Below, in pieces: positions 1 to 9,818 of a DNA stretch of 64,000 nt. Position 1 is the first letter of the stretch, and each line of letters opens with the position of its first letter. The stretch is taken from contig JAYNII010000003.1 in NCBI GenBank assembly GCA_038108875.1, forward strand, positions 1 to 64,000, in the 5' to 3' direction. The notes under the pieces are model-generated. The model worked only from the letters and a program-made list of their open reading frames with translations, had not been told where the DNA came from and made no database searches. The translations under genes and the position numbers were made by a program. This DNA comes from VMDH01 sp038108875 (GTDB lineage: Bacteria > Pseudomonadota > Gammaproteobacteria > Magnimaribacterales > D2472).

Positions 1-1817
1 GTTACTGATTTTGCCAAATTCCTTGGTTGATCAATATCGGTGCCTCTAAGAAGGGCAACTTCATAGGAAAGTATTTGTAATGGGATCGTGTAGATAATGG
101 GTGTAAGCAAGAAGTCACATTTTGGTAGATGTATCAGCCTCCCAGTTTTCACATCCATTTTTACTGAAGGATCTGCAAATACAAACAACTTACCTCCTCT
201 AGCCTTAACCTCTTCAAGATTTGAGATAAGCTTTTCGGCTATCTCGCTTTCGGGCGCAATAGCAATAACTGGCATATCCTCATCAATAAGTGCCAGAGGT
301 CCATGTTTTAACTCTCCGGCTGGATAAGCCTCTGCATGGATGTATGAAATTTCTTTTAGCTTAAGGGCGCCCTCTTTGGCTACAGGATAAAAGATGCCTC
401 TACCCAAAAATAGCGCGTTGTCTTTATTGGCTATTTGGGGAGCCATCTCAATTATTTGATCTTTTAGAGAGAGCGTTTCTCTAATAATTTCTGGTAATGA
501 GCGCAAGCCGTCAATTACCCTTGCTCTAAGTTTGGGGTTGAGGCCTCTTGCTTTTGCCAAAGAAAGAGTTAGAAGCAGAAGTGCTGCAAGTTGGGTTGTG
601 AATGCTTTGGTTGAAGCAACTCCAATTTCTGGGCCTGCATTGGTAAATAAAACAAAGTCTGATTCTCTTGCAAGAGAGCTGGTTGGAACATTGCATATGC
701 CAACAGTTGCTAAATAATTTTGTTCTTTTGCATACGCAAGGGCTGCCAGGGTGTCAGCCGTTTCCCCAGACTGAGAAATGGTTATAAAGAGAGAGTTCTG
801 ATCTACATGTGGATTTCTGTATCTGTATTCACTGGCATAATCAATTTGGCATGGGAGCTCAGCGATTGCTGACAACCAATTTGCTGCTACTCTTCCAGCA
901 TGAAGGCTTGTTCCACAGGCTGCAATTTGGATTCTTTCAACTTTTGAAAATAATTCATGAGAGTTCAAGCCAAAAATATTGTCTAAAACATCTTCGGCAC
1001 CAACTCTTCCGTCTATGGTATTAAGAACCGCCTCAGGTTGTTCAAAAATTTCTTTTTCCATGAAATGTCTAAACTCGCCTTTAGAAGTTGCTTGAGTGGA
1101 AATGTCTAGCTGGGTAATTTCCCTTTTGACAGGGTTTTTTTCGTTGTCAAAAATTTCGTAGCTATCAAATGAAAATTTAGCTACATCACCATCTTTAAGA
1201 AAAATAAATTCGTTAGTTAATTGGGAGATCGCTAAGGGATCCGAGGCTGCTAGATTTTCTTCTGTCCCCAATCCAATTAAAAGAGGTGATTTGTGTCTTG
1301 CTATAACAATGCTCGTAGGATCTTGATGGTCCAAAATAGCAATAGCGTAAGCACCTTCTAATCTGGTCTTAGTTTTAAATACTGCATCAATAAGGGAGTT
1401 TGTTTCTCCCAAGTAGAAGTCAATTAAGTGAGCAATTAACTCAGAATCGGTTTGAGATAAAAAAACATACCCCTTTTGCGCAAGCTCTTTTTTTAACTCG
1501 ATGTGATTTTCGATAATACCGTTGTGAACTATGTATATTCTGTTTTCAGATTGATGGGGGTGAGCATTAGTCTCTGAGGGCTCTCCATGTGTGGCCCATC
1601 GAGTGTGGGCAATGCCAAGTTTGCTTCTTGGTTTTTCCTGAATCATTTTTTCTTCAAGGAGCTTAACCTTTCCTAGGGTTCTAAGATGAGCAACCCTGTT
1701 TTCTTGGTGGAGCGCTATGCCAGCAGAGTCATACCCCCTGTATTCCATCCGGTGTAATCCTTGGACTAATAATTTGCCAACATTGCGAGATGAGGCAGCG
1801 GCGATAATTCCACACAT
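1..1817 (-). CDS. glmS: Glutamine-fructose-6-phosphate aminotransferase (3' end cut by window)
   Basis: Makes glucosamine-6-phosphate from fructose-6-phosphate and glutamine, the first step to UDP-GlcNAc for peptidoglycan and LPS. The start is ATG at 1817, giving MCGII with the catalytic Cys directly after Met, as in class II glutamine amidotransferases. An amidotransferase half (HTRWATHG, HNGIIEN) is followed by two SIS sugar-isomerase domains (SQSGETADT, KHGPLALI). The frame stays open to the window edge and ends ...DQPRNLAKSV, which matches the family C-terminus, so only about three residues and the stop are missing. It starts one base after the glmU stop, so the two are surely cotranscribed. 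Confidence 0.96.
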   Translation of the reverse strand, partial: MCGIIAAASSRNVGKLLVQGLHRMEYRGYDSAGIALHQENRVAHLRTLGKVKLLEEKMIQEKPRSKLGIAHTRWATHGEPSETNAHPHQSENRIYIVHNGIIENHIELKKELAQKGYVFLSQTDSELIAHLIDFYLGETNSLIDAVFKTKTRLEGAYAIAILDHQDPTSIVIARHKSPLLIGLGTEENLAASDPLAISQLTNEFIFLKDGDVAKFSFDSYEIFDNEKNPVKREITQLDISTQATSKGEFRHFMEKEIFEQPEAVLNTIDGRVGAEDVLDNIFGLNSHELFSKVERIQIAACGTSLHAGRVAANWLSAIAELPCQIDYASEYRYRNPHVDQNSLFITISQSGETADTLAALAYAKEQNYLATVGICNVPTSSLARESDFVLFTNAGPEIGVASTKAFTTQLAALLLLTLSLAKARGLNPKLRARVIDGLRSLPEIIRETLSLKDQIIEMAPQIANKDNALFLGRGIFYPVAKEGALKLKEISYIHAEAYPAGELKHGPLALIDEDMPVIAIAPESEIAEKLISNLEEVKARGGKLFVFADPSVKMDVKTGRLIHLPKCDFLLTPIIYTIPLQILSYEVALLRGTDIDQPRNLAKSV

Positions 1818-1818
1818 A

Positions 1819-3168
1819 CTATTTCCTCTTCTTAGACCAGCCAGGCTTATTAAGTTGTTTTCCTCTTGCAACAGCTAGAGTATTGTCTTCAACATCTTTG
1901 GTAATAACTGAGCCCGCTCCAACATAGGAGTTGTTGCCGATTGTTAGCGGAGCAACCAAGGATGAATTGGTGCCAATAAAACTATTGTTTCCTATGATGG
2001 TTTTGTGTTTCTTTTCTCCATCGTAATTGCAAGTAATGGTTCCAGCGCCGATGTTTGCGCCCTCTCCAATCTCAGCATCGCCCAGATAAGCCAAGTGGTT
2101 TGCTTTTGAACCTTTGCCAATTGTGGTCTTTTTTGTTTCTACAAAGTTACCAACTTTTGCCCCTTCTTCAAGCACGGAACCCTCTCTTAGCCTTGCATAG
2201 GGACCTACAGAGCAGTTGGGGGCTATTTTGGTTGAGACAATGTGTGAAAAGCTTTCTATGGTGGTGTTGTCAGCAATGCTTACATCTTTAAGATAGCAGT
2301 TAGACAGTATCTTTACCCCATCTCCTAGCTCAACAACTCCCTCTAAAATAACATTTACATCAATATAACAGTCCTTACCAGCAACGATTGATCCCCTAAG
2401 ATCTACTCTGTTTATGTCTGTAACAGTTATACCTATATCTAATAATTCTTTGGATTTCATGCTCTTATATACTTGTTCGAGCTTATGCAATTCATTTTTG
2501 TTGTTTGCTCCCTGAACATGTTTGTAGTCAGTTTTAATATGGCTTATTTTAACACCTTTATTATGCAAGACAGCTACCAAGTCAGTTAGATAGTACTCTT
2601 TTGCTGCGTTATTGTTATTAATGTGCTTTAAGCCATCCAATAATAATGCTCCCTCTACCATCACAACGCCAGTAAAAATCGTCTTTATTGTTTTTTGGTT
2701 CTGATTTGCGTCTTTTTCCTCAACAATTGCCTCAACGAAGCCTTCTTGGTTTTGAATAATTCGACCATAGCCAGTTGGGTTTTCAAGATCTGTGGTTAAT
2801 AAGCATGCTTGGTTGGACTCCAACACTGAATTGAGCGTTGACTGATTAAGTAAAGGCACATCTCCATAAAGAATTAAAACCTTTTCATCTTGTTTAATTT
2901 CATTTGTAGCCATTTTCACAGCGTGTCCTGTGCCAAGCTGCTCTTCTTGTCTGCAATAAGTTAGTTGAGAAAAGGTTTTGCTAAGGTGTTCTTCTAAAAT
3001 GTCTCCTTTGTAACCAGAAATAACAGTAATTTTATTGGTAATTTTTTTGGCAGTATGCAAAACCCTTTCTATCATGGTCATGCCTCCAATGAGCTGCATT
3101 ACTTTGGGGTAATTGGTATGCATCCTTTTGCCAAGACCTGCAGCCAAGATGATAATGTGAGTCTTCAA
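1819..3168 (-). CDS. glmU: Bifunctional UDP-GlcNAc pyrophosphorylase / GlcN-1-P acetyltransferase
   Basis: Cytoplasmic enzyme that acetylates glucosamine-1-phosphate and couples it to UTP, giving UDP-GlcNAc. At 449 residues it has the usual length. The N-terminal nucleotidyltransferase shows LAAGLGKRM near residue 7, a variant of the GxGTRM nucleotide loop. The C-terminal half is a left-handed beta-helix of hexapeptide repeats with the acetyltransferase segment ANHLAYLGD and NIGAGTITCNYDG. It lies 26 bp after atpC and 1 bp before glmS, so it may be read from the atp promoter. The atp-glmU-glmS order is common in gammaproteobacteria. Confidence 0.96.
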   Translation of the reverse strand: MKTHIIILAAGLGKRMHTNYPKVMQLIGGMTMIERVLHTAKKITNKITVISGYKGDILEEHLSKTFSQLTYCRQEEQLGTGHAVKMATNEIKQDEKVLILYGDVPLLNQSTLNSVLESNQACLLTTDLENPTGYGRIIQNQEGFVEAIVEEKDANQNQKTIKTIFTGVVMVEGALLLDGLKHINNNNAAKEYYLTDLVAVLHNKGVKISHIKTDYKHVQGANNKNELHKLEQVYKSMKSKELLDIGITVTDINRVDLRGSIVAGKDCYIDVNVILEGVVELGDGVKILSNCYLKDVSIADNTTIESFSHIVSTKIAPNCSVGPYARLREGSVLEEGAKVGNFVETKKTTIGKGSKANHLAYLGDAEIGEGANIGAGTITCNYDGEKKHKTIIGNNSFIGTNSSLVAPLTIGNNSYVGAGSVITKDVEDNTLAVARGKQLNKPGWSKKRK

Positions 3169-3194
3169 ATCAAAAATAGTATAAAAATACTACC

Positions 3195-3608
3195 TTACTT
3201 GTTTTTTCTAAGTTTTTGAATGGTTTTAATTCTAGCGGCCGCCTCAGCAAGCTGGGCTGCTGCCTTCACAAAATCTACATTGGATTCTTTGTCATGCAAT
3301 AGTTTTTCGGCTGCCTCTTGAGCTTTTATCGCATCAGCCTCATCAAGAGAGTCTGCTCTTTCTGCGGTATCGGACAAAATTGTGACCTCTCCAGGCTGGA
3401 CCTCAATAAATCCACCAGAGCAAAAAAAGGTTTCCTCGCTGTCACCATTTTGGACTCTCACTGGTCCCGGAGCTAAACCAGTTAAGAGCGGGGTGTGACC
3501 AGGAGCAATACCAAGCTCCCCTAGGGTTCCTGTTGCAAAGACCATAGATGCCTCCCCTGAGAATATTTCTTCAGATGAAGATACTATGTTGACTTTGATA
3601 ATGTTCAT
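3195..3608 (-). CDS. atpC: ATP synthase F1 epsilon subunit
   Basis: Small subunit of the F1 central stalk that couples rotation to catalysis and inhibits ATP hydrolysis. At 137 residues it has the typical length, with the N-terminal beta-sandwich (GELGIAPGHTPLLTGL) and a C-terminal helical pair rich in Ala, Glu and Lys. Its ATG overlaps the atpD stop by one base (TAATG), which indicates translational coupling. It is the last gene of the atp operon before glmU. Confidence 0.96.
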   Translation of the reverse strand: MNIIKVNIVSSSEEIFSGEASMVFATGTLGELGIAPGHTPLLTGLAPGPVRVQNGDSEETFFCSGGFIEVQPGEVTILSDTAERADSLDEADAIKAQEAAEKLLHDKESNVDFVKAAAQLAEAAARIKTIQKLRKNK

Positions 3609-5011
3609 TAAGCTTTAATTTTTTTTGCTTTCTCAACAGCCTCTTCAATAGTTCCCACCATATAGAAGGCTTGTTCTGGTAGGTGATCGTAGTCACCAGC
3701 AAGAATTCCTTTAAAGGCTTTAATGGTATCTTCAAGGGATACATATTTTCCTGGAGATCCTGTAAAAACTTCTGCAACAAAAAATGGTTGTGATAAAAAC
3801 CTTTCGACTTTTCTCGCTCTAGCGACAGTTAATTTATCTGATTCAGATAATTCATCCATTCCTAAGATTGCAATAATATCTTTGAGCTCACGATATCTTT
3901 GCAAAACTCCTTGGACGCCTTGAGCAACATTGTAATGATCTTCGCCAACAACTAACGGATCAAGTTGTCTCGAGGTTGAGTCAAGCGGATCCACGGCGGG
4001 ATAAATTCCAAGCTCAGCAATTTGACGTGATAAAACTACTGTTGCATCAAGGTGAGCAAAGGTGGTTGCTGGTGAGGGGTCGGTTAAATCATCAGCTGGA
4101 ACATAAACCGCTTGAATGGAGGTAATAGATCCGGTTTTTGTTGATGTAATCCTTTCTTGAAGAGCTCCCATTTCCTCGGCTAAGGTGGGCTGATAACCAA
4201 CCGCAGATGGCATTCTTCCTAATAAAGCCGATACTTCAACCCCAGCTAGCGTGTAACGATAAATGTTGTCAATAAATAAGAGTACATCTCTGCCCTCGTC
4301 TCTAAATTTTTCTGCAATCGTTAGTCCTGTGAGGGCTACTCTCAGCCTATTGCCTGGGGGCTCATTCATTTGTCCATAAACCATGGCCACTTTGGACTCT
4401 TTAGGGTTCTCTACATTTACTACCCCAGATTCCTGCATTTCAAAATAAAAGTCGTTGCCTTCTCTAGTTCTTTCTCCAACACCCGCAAAAACTGATAATC
4501 CAGAATGCTCGGTCGCTATGTTATTGATAAGTTCCATCATGTTGACTGTCTTGCCGACACCCGCTCCCCCAAATAAACCAATTTTTCCCCCTTTGGCAAA
4601 TGGGCAAATAAGATCAATCACCTTAATTCCGGTTTCCAGCAACTCATTTGAGCCTGATTGTTCGACATAGGTGGGTGGTTTCCTGTGAATAGGCATGCGC
4701 TCTTTTTCGCCTATTTCGCCTTTCTCATCTATTGGATTGCCAAGAACATCCATAATTCTACCCAGGGTTTCTTGACCAACCGGTACTGAAATAGGAGCCA
4801 TTGTTCTTTTGGCTACCAGGCCCCTTTTTAATCCCTCTGTTGTTCCCATAGCAATGGTCCTAACTACGCCATCGCCTAGTTGTTGTTGGACCTCTAATAC
4901 TATTGCTAGACCATCAATGGTTAAGGCTTCATAAATTTTAGGTATATTGTCTTTCTCAAACTCAACATCAATAACGGCTCCGATAATTTGTATAACTTTT
5001 CCGTTGCTCAT
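3608..5011 (-). CDS. atpD: ATP synthase F1 beta subunit (catalytic)
   Basis: Catalytic subunit of the F1 headpiece, where ADP is phosphorylated. Its 467 residues fit the family. The Walker A loop GGAGVGKTV and the segment GERTREGNDFY with the catalytic Glu are visible, as is the DELSE-type segment near the C-terminus (MDELSESD). It follows atpG after 11 bp. A ribosome-binding stretch (AAGGAG, antisense of 5017-5022) precedes the ATG. Confidence 0.98.
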   Translation of the reverse strand: MSNGKVIQIIGAVIDVEFEKDNIPKIYEALTIDGLAIVLEVQQQLGDGVVRTIAMGTTEGLKRGLVAKRTMAPISVPVGQETLGRIMDVLGNPIDEKGEIGEKERMPIHRKPPTYVEQSGSNELLETGIKVIDLICPFAKGGKIGLFGGAGVGKTVNMMELINNIATEHSGLSVFAGVGERTREGNDFYFEMQESGVVNVENPKESKVAMVYGQMNEPPGNRLRVALTGLTIAEKFRDEGRDVLLFIDNIYRYTLAGVEVSALLGRMPSAVGYQPTLAEEMGALQERITSTKTGSITSIQAVYVPADDLTDPSPATTFAHLDATVVLSRQIAELGIYPAVDPLDSTSRQLDPLVVGEDHYNVAQGVQGVLQRYRELKDIIAILGMDELSESDKLTVARARKVERFLSQPFFVAEVFTGSPGKYVSLEDTIKAFKGILAGDYDHLPEQAFYMVGTIEEAVEKAKKIKA

Positions 5012-5022
5012 TTCTTTCTCCT

Positions 5023-5886
5023 TTAAACCGCTGCTGCCCCACCAACAATTTCTGACAATTCTTGGGTTATAGCAGCTTGTCTTACATTGTTGTATAAAAG
5101 CTCAAGCTCTTTTATTAAATCGCCCGCATTATCGCTGGCATTTTTCATAGCTATCATTTTTGCTGCCTGCTCACAGGCAACATTTTCGACAACTGCTTGG
5201 TAAATTAGTGATTCTATGTATCTCGTTAAAAGTCCGTCCAAAAGATCTTTGGCTTCTGGCTCATAAATATAATCCCAGTGACTGTTGGTTAAGCTCTCAT
5301 CTTCTGAGCGCTGCAGTGGAACCAATTGATTTACATTTGGTCTTTGGGTCATGGTGTTAACAAATTCATTTGAGCAGAGAAAGACTTGATCAATTTCACC
5401 GCCCCTATGAAGATCTAGAACAATCTTTGATAGTGCAAGCAGGTCCTCTGGGTTGGGTTTGTCGCCTAAATTTTGAGCGCTTGCCACAACCTCTCCTCCC
5501 ACGGATTTAAAAAATGCTTTGGCTTTGTTGCCGATTAATGCGAAGGAGATTTTTTGGCCCTGTTTTTGTGCTGCTGCTGCATGATTAATTACAGATTTAA
5601 AGAGATTAATATTTAATCCTCCACACAGTCCTTTGTCTGAAGAAATGATGATATAGCAAGATTTTTTAATCTCTCTCTCTTGGTAAAAGGGATGGGCATA
5701 TTCTGAGTTAGATGTTGCTATATGTGTTATAACTTCTTGAATTTTTGAGGAATAAGGTTTACCAAGATTCATAAGGTCCTGGGTTTTTTTTATTTTGCTC
5801 GCAGCCACCATCTCCATTGCAGAGGTAATTTTTTGAGTATTTTTTATACTCGAAATCTGTTTTCTAACCTCTTTGGTGTTGGCCAT
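5023..5886 (-). CDS. atpG: ATP synthase F1 gamma subunit
   Basis: Central rotor shaft of the F1 motor. The 287-residue protein has the diagnostic N-terminal helix (KEVRKQISSIKNTQKITSAMEMVAASK) split here as KEVRKQISSIKN and TQKITSAMEMV, the SDKGLCGGLN segment, and the C-terminal helix with MKNASDNAGDLI and QAAITQELSEIVGGAAA. It sits 2 bp after atpA and 11 bp before atpD. Confidence 0.97.
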   Translation of the reverse strand: MANTKEVRKQISSIKNTQKITSAMEMVAASKIKKTQDLMNLGKPYSSKIQEVITHIATSNSEYAHPFYQEREIKKSCYIIISSDKGLCGGLNINLFKSVINHAAAAQKQGQKISFALIGNKAKAFFKSVGGEVVASAQNLGDKPNPEDLLALSKIVLDLHRGGEIDQVFLCSNEFVNTMTQRPNVNQLVPLQRSEDESLTNSHWDYIYEPEAKDLLDGLLTRYIESLIYQAVVENVACEQAAKMIAMKNASDNAGDLIKELELLYNNVRQAAITQELSEIVGGAAAV

Positions 5887-5888
5887 GA

Positions 5889-7433
5889 TTAATAAGCTTG
5901 GGTTTTTTTAAATTCTTTCAGAAGCTCATGAAGTTGAGATTCAATACCCTCATCCCAGTCTCCGGTATCATTTAATCTTTTTTCTAATTCAGCAGCTTCT
6001 GCGCTAAGATAGCTGTGAAGGGCGTTTTCAAAGCTTGATAATTTATCTATCTCAACATCTTTGAGATAGCCTTTGTCTGCTGAAAATAAGGTTAATGCTT
6101 GCTGGGCAACGCTAAGGGGTGAGTATTGTTTTTGCTTTAATAACTCTGTTACCCTTTTTCCATGTTCAAGCTGGGCTTTGGTTGTTTCATCGAGATCTGA
6201 GGCAAATTGAGCAAAAGAAGCAAGCTCTCTATATTGTGCTAACGCCAATCTAACCCCGCCTCCTAGTTTTTTAATAACCTTGGTTTGGGCAGCCCCGCCA
6301 ACCCTTGATACAGAAATCCCTGGGTTAATAGCCGGCCTTATTCCGGAATTAAATAAATCAGTTTCTAGAAAGATCTGTCCATCTGTTATTGAGATCACAT
6401 TTGTAGGAACAAAAGCAGAAACATCCCCCGCTTGAGTTTCAATTATTGGTAGCGCTGTTAAGGAACCGGTTTTGCCTTTCACTTTTCCTTTGGTTACCTT
6501 TTCAACGTAATCAGCATTAACTCTTGCGGCTCTCTCGAGCAATCTTGAGTGCAGATAAAAAACATCTCCTGGGAAAGCTTCCCTGCCTGGAGGCCTTCTT
6601 AATAGTAGTGAAATTTGTCTGTAGGCAACCGCTTGTTTAGAAAGATCGTCATAAACAATCAGCGCATCCTCTCCCCTGTCTCTAAAGTACTCGCCCATCG
6701 CACAACCAGAATATGCAGATAGGTACTGCATGGAAGCAGGATCAGCCGCAGCAGCTGCAACAACTATGGTGTGATCCATGGCTCCGTATTCTTCAAGTTT
6801 TCTTACAACGTTAGCAATAGTTGATTGTTTTTGTCCAATAGCAACATAGATGCACTTTATGCCTGTTTCTTTCTGGTTGATGATGGTATCAATGGCAACG
6901 GCGGTTTTTCCTGTTTGTCTGTCGCCAATAATTAGTTCTCTTTGCCCTCGTCCTATTGGGACCATCGCATCGATGGCTTTTAAACCAGTTTGGACGGGTT
7001 GATCAACAGATTGTCTTGCTATAACACCTGGAGCAACCACCTCAACTGGTGCCATAAGATCGGACTTAATCTCTCCTTTACCATCAATAGGGTTGCCAAG
7101 CGCGTCTACAACCCTCCCTAGTAAAGATGGGCCAACTGGAACCTCTAAAATTCTTCCTGTACATTTGGCTGATTGCCCTTCGATAAGATCAAGGTAGTCA
7201 CCAAGAACTACGGCGCCAACAGAGTCTTGTTCTAAGTTAAGCGCCAAGCCGCGCACCCCGTTCTCAAACTCAATAAGCTCACCAAACATAACGTCTCCCA
7301 TGCCGTGAATTCTTACAATACCGTCAGAGACGTTGACAATGATTCCCTCGTTCTTTCTTTCTGCAGATAGATCAAGGCCAGCAATTTTTTCCTTTAAAAC
7401 GCTAGATATTTCCGATGGATTTAATTGTGACAT
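5889..7433 (-). CDS. atpA: ATP synthase F1 alpha subunit
   Basis: Non-catalytic, nucleotide-binding subunit that alternates with beta in F1. Its 514 residues match the family (E. coli 513). The P-loop GDRQTGKTA, the signature PAINPGISVSRVGGAAQ and the C-terminal helical domain are present. It follows atpH after 11 bp; the spacer on the coding strand carries an AAAGGAAAG-like ribosome-binding site. Confidence 0.98.
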   Translation of the reverse strand: MSQLNPSEISSVLKEKIAGLDLSAERKNEGIIVNVSDGIVRIHGMGDVMFGELIEFENGVRGLALNLEQDSVGAVVLGDYLDLIEGQSAKCTGRILEVPVGPSLLGRVVDALGNPIDGKGEIKSDLMAPVEVVAPGVIARQSVDQPVQTGLKAIDAMVPIGRGQRELIIGDRQTGKTAVAIDTIINQKETGIKCIYVAIGQKQSTIANVVRKLEEYGAMDHTIVVAAAAADPASMQYLSAYSGCAMGEYFRDRGEDALIVYDDLSKQAVAYRQISLLLRRPPGREAFPGDVFYLHSRLLERAARVNADYVEKVTKGKVKGKTGSLTALPIIETQAGDVSAFVPTNVISITDGQIFLETDLFNSGIRPAINPGISVSRVGGAAQTKVIKKLGGGVRLALAQYRELASFAQFASDLDETTKAQLEHGKRVTELLKQKQYSPLSVAQQALTLFSADKGYLKDVEIDKLSSFENALHSYLSAEAAELEKRLNDTGDWDEGIESQLHELLKEFKKTQAY

Positions 7434-7444
7434 CCTTCTTTCCT

Positions 7445-7975
7445 TTATATATTTAGTTGGTTAACAAGTTTTTGAATTCTTCCTTTAATGGATAGATCGA
7501 GAACCTCGTCGCCTATTTTAATGAGGAGGCCCCCTATTAATTCTTTTGATTGATTAAAAGTTATCTCGCAATCTCCGTATTTGTGTTTAATTTTTTGAGA
7601 AAGATTGTTTTTGATTTCTGGGGTTAGGTGGCTCAATGAAACTTCTATGAGTTTTGACTTGTTGTGCTCTCTTAGAAGTGCATCAAAAATATCAGAGATG
7701 GTTGGTAATAACTCAAGTCTGTCGTTTTTTCCAAGGGTGGTAATAAGATTTTTTGCAATCTGTGACAGTTCGCTTGAGAAAATATCTGCAAGTTTTTTAG
7801 CTGAAGCTTCTCTTGAAATAGAGGGATTGTTAACCATTTCAAAAATAGGTTTTTCCTTATAAGCATTTTTTAAAAGGGTTAATTCGTTTGCAAGGCTTGC
7901 TTGTTGGCCGGCATCCAATGAGGCCTGAAAAGTGGCTTTCGCATATGGTCTTGCAGCAGGAATGAGCTCTTGCAC
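7445..7975 (-). CDS. atpH: ATP synthase F1 delta subunit
   Basis: Peripheral-stalk subunit that fixes the F1 hexamer to subunit b. The 176-residue protein shows the N-terminal helical bundle (ARPYAKATFQ) and the C-terminal signature GGLLIKIGDEVLDLSIKGRI. Its ATG overlaps the atpF stop by one base, which points to coupled translation of the two stalk subunits. Confidence 0.95.
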   Translation of the reverse strand: MQELIPAARPYAKATFQASLDAGQQASLANELTLLKNAYKEKPIFEMVNNPSISREASAKKLADIFSSELSQIAKNLITTLGKNDRLELLPTISDIFDALLREHNKSKLIEVSLSHLTPEIKNNLSQKIKHKYGDCEITFNQSKELIGGLLIKIGDEVLDLSIKGRIQKLVNQLNI

Positions 7976-8445
7976 TATATTCTTTCCGCGGCTTCTAAAA
8001 TAATTTTTTCATGCTTATCGGTTGAAATTTCTTCGCCGATAATTTTCTGAGCAGTATCAACAACTATTTGCCCAAAGTCTTGCTTAAGCTGTGCTTTGGT
8101 TTTATTTATTTCTGCTTCAAGGTTTTTGTTTGCAGTGGCTATAATTTTTTCAGCCTCAAGCTCGGCTTTGTTTTTAGCCTCGCCAACGATCGTTGCAGCT
8201 CTTTCGTTGGCTTTCTCAAGAATGGTTGCTGCCTCTGTCTTAGCTTTTGATATTTCTGCATCGTACTCTAATTTCGCTTCAGCAAGAGAATCTTTGGCTT
8301 TTTTTGCAGCCTCTAAGCCATCGGAAATCCTTTTTTCTCTTTCTTCCATAATGGCAATAATTGGTGGCCACACCCATTTCCAGCAAATAGCAACAAATAT
8401 AACAAAGGCCAGTGTTTGACCAAGTAGTGTGGCATTAATATTCAT
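7975..8445 (-). CDS. atpF: ATP synthase Fo b subunit
   Basis: Membrane-anchored peripheral stalk. It has one N-terminal membrane helix (about residues 4-26) followed by a long charged Ala/Glu/Lys helix, 156 residues in all, as in E. coli. It begins with MNINATLLGQ, as expected. It abuts atpE with no spacer and overlaps atpH by one base. Confidence 0.96.
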   Translation of the reverse strand: MNINATLLGQTLAFVIFVAICWKWVWPPIIAIMEEREKRISDGLEAAKKAKDSLAEAKLEYDAEISKAKTEAATILEKANERAATIVGEAKNKAELEAEKIIATANKNLEAEINKTKAQLKQDFGQIVVDTAQKIIGEEISTDKHEKIILEAAERI

Positions 8446-8673
8446 TTAGACAGCAAACATTATGTATAAACCCAGGCCAACACCAATCATTGGCACCGCG
8501 TCAACTAGGCCAAGCACCACAAAAAGCTGGGTTCTGAGCAAGGGTATCAACTCGGGCTGCCTTGCTGCGCCTTCTAAAAATTTGCCGCCCAAAACACCCA
8601 CACCAATAGCTGCACCAACAGCTCCAAGCCCAATAATGATGCTTGCTGCTACAAATAGTAAGGATTGCTCCAT
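8446..8673 (-). CDS. atpE: ATP synthase Fo c subunit (proton ring)
   Basis: Hairpin subunit of the rotating membrane ring. Its 75 residues form two membrane helices joined by the polar loop ARQPELIPL. The ion-binding carboxylate is the Asp of GLVDAVPMIG. The residues that mark Na+-dependent rings are not apparent, so H+ coupling is inferred. The sequence is very close to the E. coli c subunit by eye. A CTTTTATGGAGAAA-type spacer with AAGGAGAA lies just before the start. Confidence 0.97.
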   Translation of the reverse strand: MEQSLLFVAASIIIGLGAVGAAIGVGVLGGKFLEGAARQPELIPLLRTQLFVVLGLVDAVPMIGVGLGLYIMFAV

Positions 8674-8693
8674 ATTTTTCTCCTTTTATGACC

Positions 8694-9548
8694 CTAATGG
8701 TCTTCTGTTTCATGTGCCATTGCTAAGTAGACAATGGTCAACACCATAAAAATAAACGCTTGTAGGCCAAGTATTAATATATGAAAAAGCGCCCATAATA
8801 AATGCAAGCCCACCCCAAGTAAACCCAAAGAAATCGAATTAAAAACAAGCAACAAGGCTATTAAAATAAAAATCATTTCACCAGCGTATAGGTTCCCAAA
8901 AAGCCTTAACCCTAATGAAAGGGGCTTAGCTAATAAATTAACACCCTCTAGTATTAGATTAACTGGCATTAAATACTTTCCGAATGGATGAAATGCCAAT
9001 TCTTCAAAAAATCCCTTGGCTCCCTTTATTTTTATGCTATAAAAAATTATCAGAATAAATACGGCTAATGCCATACCCAGGGTGATATTGGGATCGGTGG
9101 TGGGGACCACCTTAAAGTAGTCAATCCCAATCGATTTTGCGGCTGATGGTAGGTAATCTACGGGTATAAGATCCATTAAATTCATGAAGAATACCCATAT
9201 CAACACGGTTAATGCCATGGGCCCAATAAGTGGGTTTTTGGCAGAAGTAAACATACTTTGAACATTTTCATTAACAAATTCAACGCACATTTCTACGAAG
9301 TTTTGCAGACCTGTTGGGGTTTGATTGGAAAGTTTTGATATCCCCGCCCTAAAAAGCCCTATAAATATTAACCCCAAAAATACTGACCAACCAAGAGAAT
9401 CTATATGAAAAGACCAAAAGCCCATTTGATCTGCGTAATGTGGATCACAGGTCCATCCATGCGCCTCTGTCTTGCCACAAACCAAATTGGTTAAGTGGTG
9501 CTGAATATATTCTCCGCTGGTTTCGTATGAGTTACCTGTGGTTGCCAT
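8694..9548 (-). CDS. atpB: ATP synthase Fo a subunit
   Basis: Stator membrane subunit forming the proton half-channels beside the c ring. The 284-residue protein has a His/Cys-containing N-terminal segment facing the periplasm and several membrane helices. The essential Arg lies in SLGLRLFGNLYAGEM, and the last helix contains GLQAFIFMVLTIVYLAMA. It sits 9 bp after the atpI-like gene. Confidence 0.97.
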   Translation of the reverse strand: MATTGNSYETSGEYIQHHLTNLVCGKTEAHGWTCDPHYADQMGFWSFHIDSLGWSVFLGLIFIGLFRAGISKLSNQTPTGLQNFVEMCVEFVNENVQSMFTSAKNPLIGPMALTVLIWVFFMNLMDLIPVDYLPSAAKSIGIDYFKVVPTTDPNITLGMALAVFILIIFYSIKIKGAKGFFEELAFHPFGKYLMPVNLILEGVNLLAKPLSLGLRLFGNLYAGEMIFILIALLLVFNSISLGLLGVGLHLLWALFHILILGLQAFIFMVLTIVYLAMAHETEDH

Positions 9549-9557
9549 CTTATAGTC

Positions 9558-9818
9558 TTATAGTGTGTTTTTTTTTAAATATGTAAATACAAAAATACTA
9601 ATTAATATAAATATCTCAACTAGACTGAAGCGGGTGTTTAATTTGATTAGCAAAAATGTTGCGCAACCAAATAAAAGCCATCTAATTATAAAAACAAAAA
9701 CAAAAGCCAATAAGTTGTTTTTGATTTTTAATCCAATTACTTTTGTGCCCATCAACAGAGCCCATGAGCCCAACAAAATTAGCGATGATTTCCAGTTGCC
9801 CGCTGCAACCGGCATCAA
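9558..9818 (-). CDS. atpI: AtpI-like membrane protein at the head of the atp operon
   Basis: A hydrophobic protein directly upstream of atpB, the position of AtpI, which helps assemble the c ring and handle Mg2+. The annotated start is TTG at 9818, followed at once by ATG at 9815. The frame stays open upstream to a stop at 9867-9869 and encodes a further hydrophobic stretch that would complete a first membrane helix (four in total). No ATG, GTG or TTG exists in that extension, and no clear ribosome-binding site precedes 9818, so the true start is uncertain. Function is inferred from position and topology; sequence similarity is weak. Confidence 0.65.
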   Translation of the reverse strand: MMPVAAGNWKSSLILLGSWALLMGTKVIGLKIKNNLLAFVFVFIIRWLLFGCATFLLIKLNTRFSLVEIFILISIFVFTYLKKNTL